Shown here: piece by piece, positions 1-6,864 of the stretch
Layout of the letters: each line of letters opens with the position of its first letter
Numbering within the stretch: the stretch's first letter is position 1
NCBI GenBank assembly: GCA_949128115.1
Contig: OX421967.1
Location: 1,726,070-1,790,069 of the forward strand
Origin: Anaspis maculata
Taxonomy: Eukaryota; Arthropoda; Insecta; Coleoptera; Scraptiidae
DNA: 64,000 bases
Reading direction: 5' to 3'
Translations under genes and position numbers: made by a program
Notes under the pieces: generated by a model
Told to the model about the DNA's origin: nothing
The model's database searches: none
Seen by the model: only the letters and a program-made list of their open reading frames with translations

Positions 1-1
1 T

Positions 2-2683
2 ATCCAATACTTCACAAGCTCTAACAAATTGAAAAAACATATGATGCATGATTGTGATTTTGTTTGTGTGCAACTACCTAGTGTTAACTTGAAAATTAAT
101 AAATTTGGTGAAAGTATTCCTGAAAATATTTTGAAGTTCGAAAATTTTGAAAAACAGTTAGTTCTACCTTTTACAGTCTTTGCGGATTTTGAATCATACC
201 TTCGTCCAATTCAAACTGCGTTTCCAAGCGATGCCAACTCTTATACGGTGAATGTTCAAGAACATATTCCATATGCTTTCGCATATTACATAAAATGTTC
301 CTTTGATGATGAGTTGTCAAAATTTGAAAAATATCAAGGTGCAGATTGTTCTCGAACATTCATTGAAAGATTAGAAGCAGACATTCACAGACTTTATGAT
401 TCCCATCTAAAACATGTAAAACCAATGAATATTACACCTCAGCAAGAAATAGAATTCCAGAATTCAAAAACATGTCATATTTGTGATAAATCTTTCAAGG
501 AAAACGAGGTTAAGATAAGGGATCACTGTCACGTCAGTGCAAAATTTCGTGGGGCGGCTCACATGGCTTGCAACTTAAATTATAAAATCCCCAATTTCAT
601 ACCAGTTTTTTTTCATAACCTCAGCGGCTATGACAGCCATTTGTTTATCAAAACTCTGTGTCTAGAAAAGGAAAAAGTAGACGTCATTCCAACAAGTACT
701 GAAAAATATATTTCTTTTTCAAAACATATTTTGGTGGACACAAGACAAAAAGCAGATTCTGGCGTAGAAGATGTTTATCTGAAATTGAGATTTCTAGACT
801 CTTTTAGGTTTATGTCATCATCACTTGATGAATTATCTAAAAATTTAACATCTGATCAATGTTTAACAGTAAAAAAGTATTTTCGTGACAATGACAAATT
901 TAATTTGATTCGACAAAAAGGTGTTTTCCCCTATTCATATGTTGATAATTTGAATAAATTGGATGATATGGAATTACCATCCAAAGATAAATTTACCAAT
1001 CAACTCACGGGGGAAACAATCACCGATGAAGATTATTCCAGAGCAGTCACTGTCTGGAATGTGTTTGAATGTAACACCTTAGGTGAATATTCAGAACTTT
1101 ATTTGACTTCAGATGTTCTTCTTTTGACAGACATATTTGAAAATTTCAGAAAAGTGTGTCTAGAAACATATAAACTAGACCCATGTCAGTTTTTCACAAG
1201 TCCCTCTCTAAGTTGGGCTGCTATGCTTAAAAAAACCGGAATTGAGCTAGAACTTTTAACAGATTTAGAAATGATTCATTTTTTCAAAAATTCCATCAGA
1301 GGAGGGGTTTCTCTTTGTTGTAAAAGAGAGGCCACCGCTAACAATAAATTTTTAACTGATTATGATGCTTCCAAACCAGAATCATATATTTTGTATTTAG
1401 ATGCAACCAATCTGTATGGGAAAAGTCAATCGGAATTTTTACCTACCGGAGGTTTTAGATGGCTTGATTGGGAGGAAATTGAGAAATTGGACATTGTAGA
1501 CATTTCTGATACGTCAGATACAGGATATGTATTTGAAATAGATATAGAGTACCCCAAAAGTCTACACGAGTCACACAATTGTCTACCTTTTCTTCCGCAA
1601 ACCATGAAACCTGAAAACTCAAATGTTCCAAAATTAATTCCAAATTTATTTGATAAAACTAAATATGTTGTACACTATAGGACGTTGAAACAAGCTATGC
1701 TACACGGTTTGATTTTGAAGAAGGTTCACAGAGTTTTAATGTTCAAGCAATCACCATGGCTGAAAACGTATGTGGATTTAAACACGAGACTTAGAAATGC
1801 AGCTTTAACTGATTTTGAGAAAAACTTTTTCAAGCTCATGATAAATAGTATTTTTGGAAAATTTTTGGAAAATTTGGACAAAAGGCTTGTTATGCACCTG
1901 GTAACTCATTGGGAAAATCAGCGGAAGCGATGTGGAGCTGGTAGTTTAATTGCAAAACCTAGTTTTGAAAGTGTCACAGTTTTTTCTGAATCATTGTGTG
2001 CCATCAAGATGAAGACGACTAAAGTATTTTATAATCGTCCTCTTTATGTAGGATTTTGTATTTTGGAAATCGCAAAATCAATAATATACAGCTTTTTATA
2101 TGATTTCATAAAACCTTTGTACAAAGACAATGTGAAACTATTGTATACCGATACAGACAGCTTAATTTTGGAAATTTTTACACCTGACGTGTACCAGGAC
2201 ATTGCAAAATACAACCACAAATTTGACACGAGCAATTTAAGTTCAGATAACCCTCACGGTATTCCAATTTCACCACCGACAATCGGCTTGATGAAAGACG
2301 AGTATGCTAATAAGTATATTAAACAGTTCTTAGGTCTTTGTGCAAAGACATATATGATAGTGGTAGATGGAGATTTAAAGTTGAAAGATAAATTCAAGAA
2401 AAAAGCAAAAGGAGTTCCTTATGCCGCTGTAAAAAAAATTAAACCGCAAGATTATAAAAATGCAGTTTTGAATGATGTGCCTAAATTTTGCAAGGCTGTT
2501 ACTTTCAAATCAAAATTACACACGGTATACACTCAGTTACAATATAAACTTGCTTTGAGCTGTACGGATAACAAAAGAATAAAAAAGAACAATTCTATGA
2601 GCACATATGCTTTAGGGCATTGTGATAGCATAGTAGATCAAAATTTAAATTTATTGCTACGCATGTGTGAAGAGCTACTCTAG
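2..2683 (+). CDS. polB: Protein-primed family B DNA polymerase (5' partial)
   Basis: Replicative DNA polymerase with 3'-5' proofreading, of the protein-primed type used by Mavericks and adenoviruses. The frame is open from base 2 without a stop, so the N-terminus is missing; 893 residues remain. Counting from the TTG at 29, Exo I is at D53-x-E55 (FADFESYL). A Cys/His cluster starting at C149 (CHIC ... RDHCH ... CN) looks like the HNH/endonuclease-VII-type insertion common in these polymerases. Exo II is NLSGYD and Exo III lies around YLTSDVLLLTD. Palm motif A is DATNLYG at D458, motif B is NSIFGKF at N606 and motif C is YTDTDS at 706-711. The motif order and catalytic Asp residues are intact, so the visible part looks functional. 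The very start (FTSSNKLKKH then C) resembles the end of a zinc-finger-like N-terminal segment. An AATAAA lies at 2810-2815. Confidence 0.95.
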   Translation: MQYFTSSNKLKKHMMHDCDFVCVQLPSVNLKINKFGESIPENILKFENFEKQLVLPFTVFADFESYLRPIQTAFPSDANSYTVNVQEHIPYAFAYYIKCSFDDELSKFEKYQGADCSRTFIERLEADIHRLYDSHLKHVKPMNITPQQEIEFQNSKTCHICDKSFKENEVKIRDHCHVSAKFRGAAHMACNLNYKIPNFIPVFFHNLSGYDSHLFIKTLCLEKEKVDVIPTSTEKYISFSKHILVDTRQKADSGVEDVYLKLRFLDSFRFMSSSLDELSKNLTSDQCLTVKKYFRDNDKFNLIRQKGVFPYSYVDNLNKLDDMELPSKDKFTNQLTGETITDEDYSRAVTVWNVFECNTLGEYSELYLTSDVLLLTDIFENFRKVCLETYKLDPCQFFTSPSLSWAAMLKKTGIELELLTDLEMIHFFKNSIRGGVSLCCKREATANNKFLTDYDASKPESYILYLDATNLYGKSQSEFLPTGGFRWLDWEEIEKLDIVDISDTSDTGYVFEIDIEYPKSLHESHNCLPFLPQTMKPENSNVPKLIPNLFDKTKYVVHYRTLKQAMLHGLILKKVHRVLMFKQSPWLKTYVDLNTRLRNAALTDFEKNFFKLMINSIFGKFLENLDKRLVMHLVTHWENQRKRCGAGSLIAKPSFESVTVFSESLCAIKMKTTKVFYNRPLYVGFCILEIAKSIIYSFLYDFIKPLYKDNVKLLYTDTDSLILEIFTPDVYQDIAKYNHKFDTSNLSSDNPHGIPISPPTIGLMKDEYANKYIKQFLGLCAKTYMIVVDGDLKLKDKFKKKAKGVPYAAVKKIKPQDYKNAVLNDVPKFCKAVTFKSKLHTVYTQLQYKLALSCTDNKRIKKNNSMSTYALGHCDSIVDQNLNLLLRMCEELL

Positions 2684-2748
2684 ATCATAGTCTTACTCAA
2701 TTTTTAAAGTTTACTTTTAATGTGCATTGTATAACGCTTTGTATGTTG

Positions 2749-3236
2749 TATTATGTATGTATTCTTGATATATATATACAAGATATTTTGTAACTGTTTA
2801 CATGATTATAATAAATAATGTTTGTTACAATTTTGTTAGTTTACTTGAAAGCTTTTGTTGGAAAAAAGTTTAGGTGAACTTTATATTACAAATCTAGCTT
2901 CAAATACCTTCAGGTATTATGTATGTATTCTTGATATATACAAGATATTTTGTAACTGTTTACATGATTATAATAAATAATGTTTGTTACAATTTTGTTA
3001 GTTTACTTCAAAGCTTTTGCTGGAAAAAAGTTTAGGTGAACTTTATATTACAAATCTACCTTCAAATACCTTCAGTATTATGTATGTATTCTTGATATAT
3101 ACAAGATATTTTGTAACTGTTTACATGATTATAATAAATAATGTTTGTTACAATTTTGTTAGTTTACTTGAAAGCTTTTGCTGGAAAAAAGTTTAGGTGA
3201 ACTTTATATTACAAATCTACTTTCAAATACCTTCAG
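2749..3236. repeat. Three tandem ~161-166 bp repeats downstream of polB
   Basis: Three near-identical copies start at 2749, 2915 and 3076, each beginning TATTATGTATG and ending CTTCAG. The first is 166 bp and the others about 161 bp; the length difference comes mostly from a longer TA run in copy 1. Each copy carries an AATAAA-type motif and a short TATA-rich stretch, so the array may supply repeated poly(A) signals for polB. I see no coding potential in 2684-3314. Confidence 0.9.
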
Positions 3237-3314
3237 TAATGACTACATCTCCCCCACAACAACAACTACATACTGTTCACCTACTTATCATGCTGACAAA
3301 CTTTATGATATCGG

Positions 3315-3806
3315 ATGGTGACGAATAAACTCCATCACACAAGTACCCAGAGGTGCAGCAACATGCTAGTTCTTGACGTGCAATGTTTTAAAAGCTGTAA
3401 AAATACATATATAGCCAAAGAGTTGGCTGCATATGATGGGCAGCGAATTGCTCATTTCGTGTTCAAATCACCATTCCCGCTGGATCACTTACCACTGAAG
3501 CAACAAAAAGAAGCTCACTGGGTAATGAATCACCATCACCAGATTCCATGGGATTCAGGTTACACCCCACTTCATCGTTTTGGTGATATTGTTGCACAAG
3601 TGACGAGCTTTGAAGATATGGTCTATGTTAAAGGGATGGAGAAAGCTGAATATTTACAAAAATTCACCAAGACACCAATCATTCAGCTCGCTGATCAACC
3701 TGCAATTACAACCGATGAACCAACATGCTTTTATCATAAAAGTACACCATCTGTTTGCGCTTTATCTAATGTATTTTTTTTACATGATCATTTTAAAATG
3801 GAATAA
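3315..3806 (+). CDS. Unrecognised 163-aa protein of a virus-like element
   Basis: The ATG frame of 163 aa is complete and lies between polB and a convergent minus-strand gene. I cannot assign a function. An internal Met at residue 17 (MLVLDVQCF) is an alternative start, and the conserved-looking part begins there. Distinctive stretches are a hydrophobic strand followed by DVQ, then IAKELAAYDGQ, HFVFKSPFP, NHHHQIPWDSGY, VYVKGMEKAEYL and a C-terminal C-x2-H ... CALSNV segment. From memory this order of motifs recurs in uncharacterised insect proteins. The D-x-Q start plus a late His/Cys motif would fit a degenerate RNase H/DEDD-like fold, but that is a guess. The stop codon overlaps an AATAAA at 3802-3807. 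Confidence 0.6.
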   Translation: MVTNKLHHTSTQRCSNMLVLDVQCFKSCKNTYIAKELAAYDGQRIAHFVFKSPFPLDHLPLKQQKEAHWVMNHHHQIPWDSGYTPLHRFGDIVAQVTSFEDMVYVKGMEKAEYLQKFTKTPIIQLADQPAITTDEPTCFYHKSTPSVCALSNVFFLHDHFKME

Positions 3807-3859
3807 AACGAAATGTTTCATACAAGTTTTTTTATTTTCACTGCTACACATTACATGAT

Positions 3860-4225
3860 TTAATTTGGTGGTATTAAATATTTTGGTACATAGTCTGACA
3901 AGTCAAGTGTACACATTTGTTTATAAAAACATATAAAACAGATCTCGCCATCAATATATAAACAACACAATTTTGCTGCTTTCCCAAATGTTAAGGCTTG
4001 TTCATAACAATACTGAGAGCTGAATAGTCGATCCATCCCATAGACGGCTTCATGCATATAGTTTTGTTCCAGCTGCATCAGTTCCGAATAAACAGCTTCA
4101 ATACTTTGCATGTCACACTGCACTTCTGGTATTAATAGTTTGATGTATAATTCTTCCCAGGTTGATGGATTAGATGTTTCTTGCGGTTCAGGATTAATCT
4201 TCTTCATCTTCTTCTTCTTCTTCAT
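3860..4225 (-). pseudogene. C-terminal half of a minus-strand gene, out of frame after a GAA repeat
   Basis: A 121-aa minus-strand frame starts inside the GAA/TTC microsatellite as a Lys-rich run (the repeat read as AAG) and continues into non-repetitive sequence with an acidic/aromatic start (STWEELYIKLL), an EAVYSELMQLEQ helix-like segment and a Cys-rich C-terminus (LCCLYIDGEICFICFYKQMC). It is shifted by one base from the upstream frame at 4194-4562, which instead runs poly-Glu and stops just after the repeat. Most likely these are two halves of one ~240-aa protein separated by a repeat-length change. A real -1/+1 shift or an assembly error in the microsatellite would look the same. Family not recognised. 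A minus-strand AATAAA lies at 3831-3836. Confidence 0.5.
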
Positions 4226-4562
4226 CTTCTTCTTCTTCTTCTTCTTCTTCTTCTTCTTCTTCTTCTTCTTCTTCTTCTTCTTTAGGTATGAACTGCTCCA
4301 CTTCTTTCAAAAATGTTGATAAGTTTATTCCCGACAGCAATTTATGCAAACGAAGCAGGGATATCTTGTTTTCAAGATATTTTGTGCAGTATTCTTCTCC
4401 TTGACGATGTCTTATAGTTTCATCAAAGTTTAGTTTCTGTTCATCAACGTCACAATATCTAATAACGGCATCCTCCAAAAATTCTAGTCGCAAATCATAC
4501 AACTGAGAACGTGCATCTCTGATGCAATCACGCACAAACTTCCAGTTCACGTCGCACATCAT
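4194..4562 (-). CDS. Unrecognised acidic protein, N-terminal half of a split gene
   Basis: This 122-aa minus-strand frame has an ATG start (MM at 4562-4557). Its first ~90 residues look globular and helical (VRDCIRDARSQLYDLRLEFLEDAV; YLENKISLLRLHKLLSG), then it becomes an almost pure Glu tract of about 28 residues encoded by GAA repeats and stops right after it. The sudden stop directly behind a microsatellite, with a further coding-like frame in the next phase, suggests that the natural protein continued into 4225-3860. I do not recognise the family. A TATAAAA lies on the minus strand at 4600-4594, about 32 bases before the ATG. It is divergent from the BIR gene. Confidence 0.6.
   Translation of the reverse strand: MMCDVNWKFVRDCIRDARSQLYDLRLEFLEDAVIRYCDVDEQKLNFDETIRHRQGEEYCTKYLENKISLLRLHKLLSGINLSTFLKEVEQFIPKEEEEEEEEEEEEEEEEEEDEEEEEDEED
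4198..4282. repeat. TTC/GAA trinucleotide microsatellite in coding sequence
   Basis: About 85 bp of nearly pure TTC (GAA on the coding minus strand) with a few ATC interruptions. It encodes the poly-Glu tail of the 4194-4562 frame and marks the point where the reading frame is lost. Confidence 0.95.
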
Positions 4563-4593
4563 GTCTTTAGTACCTGCAGTTCAGTACTTATAG

Positions 4594-4600
4594 TTTTATA
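4594..4600 (-). promoter_or_regulatory. Possible TATA box of the minus-strand acidic-protein gene
   Basis: TATAAAA on the minus strand, ending 31 bases upstream of the ATG at 4562. The spacing would put transcription start only a few bases before the ATG. No TCAGT initiator is seen, so this is tentative. Confidence 0.3.
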
Positions 4601-4753
4601 ACAATCTCCCCACCATAATCCCTACCAATAGCTCGAGATTGTTTGAACTTGTGTATCTCAAGGTTATCCCTACCACAGCGTTCAAGGTTTCTAAATAAAA
4701 GATTTGATGCAAAAAATAAACAACATTTCACGAACAAACACACATCATACACC

Positions 4754-5017
4754 ATGTGTCTCGAAGACCATACTACTGAGTTGTATTCATATTCCAATCG
4801 ACTGAAAACCTTTATCAACTGGAAAGGCTCGTTAACACCAGAATCTTTAGCGTTTGCGGGATTCTTTTACACAAAATATGGAGATATGGTGGCTTGTCCT
4901 TTCTGCCGAATTGAAGTATTCAAATGGAAACATGATGATTTACCATTGAGGGAACATGAAAAATATTCCAAAAATTGTAAATTTATTATTACTGCTATGA
5001 ATAAAAAGTTGCAATAG
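4754..5017 (+). CDS. Single-BIR inhibitor-of-apoptosis-like protein
   Basis: Small (87 aa) protein consisting almost wholly of one baculovirus IAP repeat. The zinc ligands are visible as C48-x2-C51-x16-H68-x6-C75. The typical framework is present: R16-L-K-T-F then NW, TPESLAFAGFFYT, GDMVACPFC, and W58 before the His. There is no RING domain. BIR proteins bind caspases or pro-apoptotic IAP-binding proteins, so a role in blocking host cell death is the natural inference for a virus-like element. I chose the ATG at 4754 because ACCATG is a good context and the frame reaches the BIR within 15 residues; an upstream ATG at 4643 would add 37 unremarkable residues over the presumed promoter region. 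The gene points toward the capsid genes. Confidence 0.88.
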   Translation: MCLEDHTTELYSYSNRLKTFINWKGSLTPESLAFAGFFYTKYGDMVACPFCRIEVFKWKHDDLPLREHEKYSKNCKFIITAMNKKLQ

Positions 5018-5076
5018 ATCGAGGTTTATTGTTTTCACAAAGATGGCGCAATCCTCTGGTACTCTCGGTCAAAAAG

Positions 5077-5085
5077 TATATAAAT
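5077..5085 (+). promoter_or_regulatory. Probable TATA box for the core-protein/protease transcript
   Basis: TATATAAAT, 48 bases upstream of the ATG at 5133 and just after the end of the BIR gene. The spacing allows transcription start near 5105-5110 and a short leader. Confidence 0.5.
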
Positions 5086-5132
5086 AAGTGTGATGAGCAA
5101 ATTATCTGCACAAAGTTCGTTAATTTATAGAG

Positions 5133-5606
5133 ATGGGTGCTTCAAAGATGAATGGTAGAGTTAAGCCAAGACGGAGAAAACATCGCGGAAAAAAACGTAC
5201 TGGTGGTGTTTTTAGTTTTAAAAAAGCAGTTGCTGCAGTTCGAAAACGCCTCCGAGGTAAACCGAATACCGATTTGTTGGCTTCGGTTCAAGACGCACTG
5301 CGTTCTATGAACAATAGAAAAGTCTTACATCCCAAGCAACGCATCATTCCCATACCAAAGGTTGGTGGTTTCCTCCCACTCATTCCAATTTTTGCTGCAT
5401 TGTCTGCCCTGGGGGCTTTAAGTGGTGGAGCTGCAGGAATTGCCAAGGCAGTCAACGATGCGAAAAGTGCTGCCGAGCAACTCAAAGAATCCCACAGACA
5501 TAATCAAACCATGGAGTCTATAGCGCTGGGGAAAGGTTTACGTGTGAAATCGCATAAGAAAGGATTGGGACTTTATCTTGCTCCATATAAAAAAAACTAC
5601 CAATAA
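5133..5606 (+). CDS. Adenovirus pX-like virion core protein
   Basis: Predicted DNA-binding/condensing core protein, 157 aa. Residues 1-45 are strongly basic (RRRKHRGKK, then RKRLRGK). Residues 78-104 form a Gly/Ala/Leu/Ile-rich hydrophobic stretch that begins GGFLPLIPI, the hallmark shared with adenovirus pX/mu and its adintovirus counterparts. The C-terminus ends with a GLGLYLAPYKK motif. In adenoviruses this class coats the genome and is cut by the viral protease. The ATG is in a reasonable context after a TATA box at 5077. The last codons (AAA AAA AAC) form a slippery heptamer, and the protease frame overlaps the end of this gene in the -1 phase, so part of the product may continue into the protease. 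Confidence 0.85.
   Translation: MGASKMNGRVKPRRRKHRGKKRTGGVFSFKKAVAAVRKRLRGKPNTDLLASVQDALRSMNNRKVLHPKQRIIPIPKVGGFLPLIPIFAALSALGALSGGAAGIAKAVNDAKSAAEQLKESHRHNQTMESIALGKGLRVKSHKKGLGLYLAPYKKNYQ
5591..5597 (+). promoter_or_regulatory. Candidate -1 ribosomal frameshift site (A-AAA-AAC)
   Basis: In the core-protein frame the codons read ..A AAA AAC, which is the classic X-XXY-YYZ heptamer. It lies seven bases before the core-protein stop codon. A slip of -1 here enters the protease frame, whose upstream in-frame stop is at 5588-5590, immediately before the heptamer. I see no convincing stem-loop just downstream, only weak short pairing, so the site is unproven. Confidence 0.45.
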
Positions 5607-5977
5607 AGCTACCACCACGTGCTCTAACAGACTTGGACTTGAAATATTTTGCAAAGGTGTTACAAATTGCCAATTTTCGCGGTGTCTACATGCGCAACAA
5701 CCTTCCATCAAAACCCCGTAAAAACGAGTGTGCAATTCTCAATTTGGATGATAAAAACAATCCTGGAACGCATTGGACAGCCTTTGTCATTAACGGAAAA
5801 ACTATAAAATATTTTGATAGTATGGGTAATTTGAAACCTCCTCTAGAGGTTATCAAATATTTTCGGAGGGTTGGTAGCCCTAACATAATTTACAACTATA
5901 ACAGATATCAAGATTTTAATTCTTATGAATGTGGGCATTTATGTCTAAAATTTCTATATCTGAATTCACATCAATAA
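5591..5977 (+). CDS. Adenain-like cysteine protease, no start codon of its own
   Basis: Virion maturation protease of the adenovirus type (peptidase C5/Ulp-like fold). Numbering from the TTG at 5633, the catalytic His is H47 in GTHWTAF, the acidic residue is D62 in YFDSMGNL, and the nucleophile is C100 in SYECGHLCLKFLY, with Q93 before it as the likely oxyanion residue. The conserved-looking N-terminal part (LPPRALTDLDL, then FRGVYMRNNLP) begins upstream of any Met. The first ATG (5690) would delete it. The frame is open only back to 5591, where it overlaps the last codons of the pX-like gene in the -1 phase. Expression may therefore use -1 frameshifting, a non-AUG start or an unseen splice; alternatively one A is missing from the A8 run. 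At about 128 residues it is short beside adenovirus proteases. Confidence 0.82.
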   Translation, partial: KKLPIKLPPRALTDLDLKYFAKVLQIANFRGVYMRNNLPSKPRKNECAILNLDDKNNPGTHWTAFVINGKTIKYFDSMGNLKPPLEVIKYFRRVGSPNIIYNYNRYQDFNSYECGHLCLKFLYLNSHQ

Positions 5978-6014
5978 ATTCTGTCAGTTGAGTCTTGACT
6001 TTTGTGGCAACAAA

Positions 6015-6719
6015 ATGTCAAATTTTTTTACTTTGTCTGGAAAAAGTTCCGTATTGACGTCTAAATTTACCCCACCCATTGTATTACCCAAAAACGAAAC
6101 ATACGTGATAGGTTTGACTGATTTTGAGTCATTTAATTCTATCGCCAACGTTACCTCAGAAAACAATGTAATCATGATTGGAAAAACAAAACTTGCTATA
6201 CCCGTCGGAGCCTATGAAATTAGCGATATAACCGATTATGTTATTAAAGCTATGGAAGAGAAAAAATTTAATAATCCCCTTTTCGAATTATTTGGCAACA
6301 ACAATACGCTGAAGACACATTTACGCTGTTCGGAAACCGTTGATTTTAACGTAGAAAATTCCATCGGACCGCTCTTGGGATTTAATCGCGAAAAACTTGA
6401 ACCATCTAATCTAACTCACCAATCTTCACATCAAAGCAATATTTTGAAAATTAATTCTATATGCATAGATTGTAATATTGCCACAGGATCCTATCATAAC
6501 GGTCAAGTTGTTCACTACATTCACCAATTTTTCCCTCGCGTTCCACCTGGATATAAAATAATTGAAGTACCGAGAAATATTATTTATCTACCAATCACAA
6601 CCAATATAATTTCAGATGTGAGCATTAAAATATTGGACCAAGACGGTGATTTGGTCAGTTTTGGGGAAGAAGTCGTTAGTGTAGGACTACACCTGAAACG
6701 TGATGGGTATTATTTTTAA
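6015..6719 (+). CDS. Penton / minor capsid protein (single jelly roll)
   Basis: A 234-aa protein placed between protease and major capsid protein, as in related elements. It matches the Maverick/adintovirus penton pattern: an N-terminal strand-rich part (FTPPIVLPKNETYVIGLTDF, residues about 18-37), then GPLLGF, a motif around SICIDCNI ... NGQVVHYIHQFFP and PGYKIIEVPRNIIYLP, and a C-terminal VSVGLHLKRDG. Penton proteins form the fivefold vertices of the capsid. I start at the ATG at 6015; the frame is open a little further upstream but only with a TTG at 5988. It lies 37 bases after the protease stop, which suggests a shared transcript unless a separate promoter exists. Confidence 0.85.
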   Translation: MSNFFTLSGKSSVLTSKFTPPIVLPKNETYVIGLTDFESFNSIANVTSENNVIMIGKTKLAIPVGAYEISDITDYVIKAMEEKKFNNPLFELFGNNNTLKTHLRCSETVDFNVENSIGPLLGFNREKLEPSNLTHQSSHQSNILKINSICIDCNIATGSYHNGQVVHYIHQFFPRVPPGYKIIEVPRNIIYLPITTNIISDVSIKILDQDGDLVSFGEEVVSVGLHLKRDGYYF

Positions 6720-6814
6720 AGTAATTTCTCACCGACCTAAACATTGCCCTAAAATCATGACTTTAACTCAAACGAATCGTAAATTTTTAAAATCTTTAGG
6801 ATTTGTAGTATTAA

Positions 6815-6842
6815 TATAAAAATAATTTTGAATAACATCAGT
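6815..6842 (+). promoter_or_regulatory. Core promoter of the major capsid gene (TATA + TCAGT)
   Basis: TATAAAAA at 6815-6822 is followed by the arthropod initiator TCAGT at 6838-6842, with the initiator A 25 bases after the start of the TATA box. A second TCAGT lies at 6852-6856. The capsid ATG is at 6865. The spacing is a little shorter than the usual 28-32, so this is a probable but unproven site. Nothing else is seen in 6720-6864. Confidence 0.45.
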
Positions 6843-6864
6843 TGGTTACAATCAGTCAAGGATA

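Noticed and set aside
2684..3314. Terminal inverted repeat or origin inside the 161-bp repeats
   Set aside because: The copies are direct and not inverted, and nothing similar is seen near 10,024.
3610..3858. 82-aa plus-strand frame
   Set aside because: Overlaps the 163-aa gene in another phase and runs into AT-rich, low-complexity 3' sequence.
4588..4818. 76-aa minus-strand frame over the BIR start
   Set aside because: Overlaps the clear BIR gene and its promoter region; no motif; starts inside BIR codons.
5598..5680. Strong stem-loop or pseudoknot downstream of the slippery heptamer
   Set aside because: Reading for complementary stretches gave only 3-5 bp pairings (for example around CACGTG), so I do not report a structure.
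5988..6014. Earlier TTG start for the penton protein
   Set aside because: The ATG at 6015 begins the typical N-terminus; the nine extra residues need a non-AUG start.
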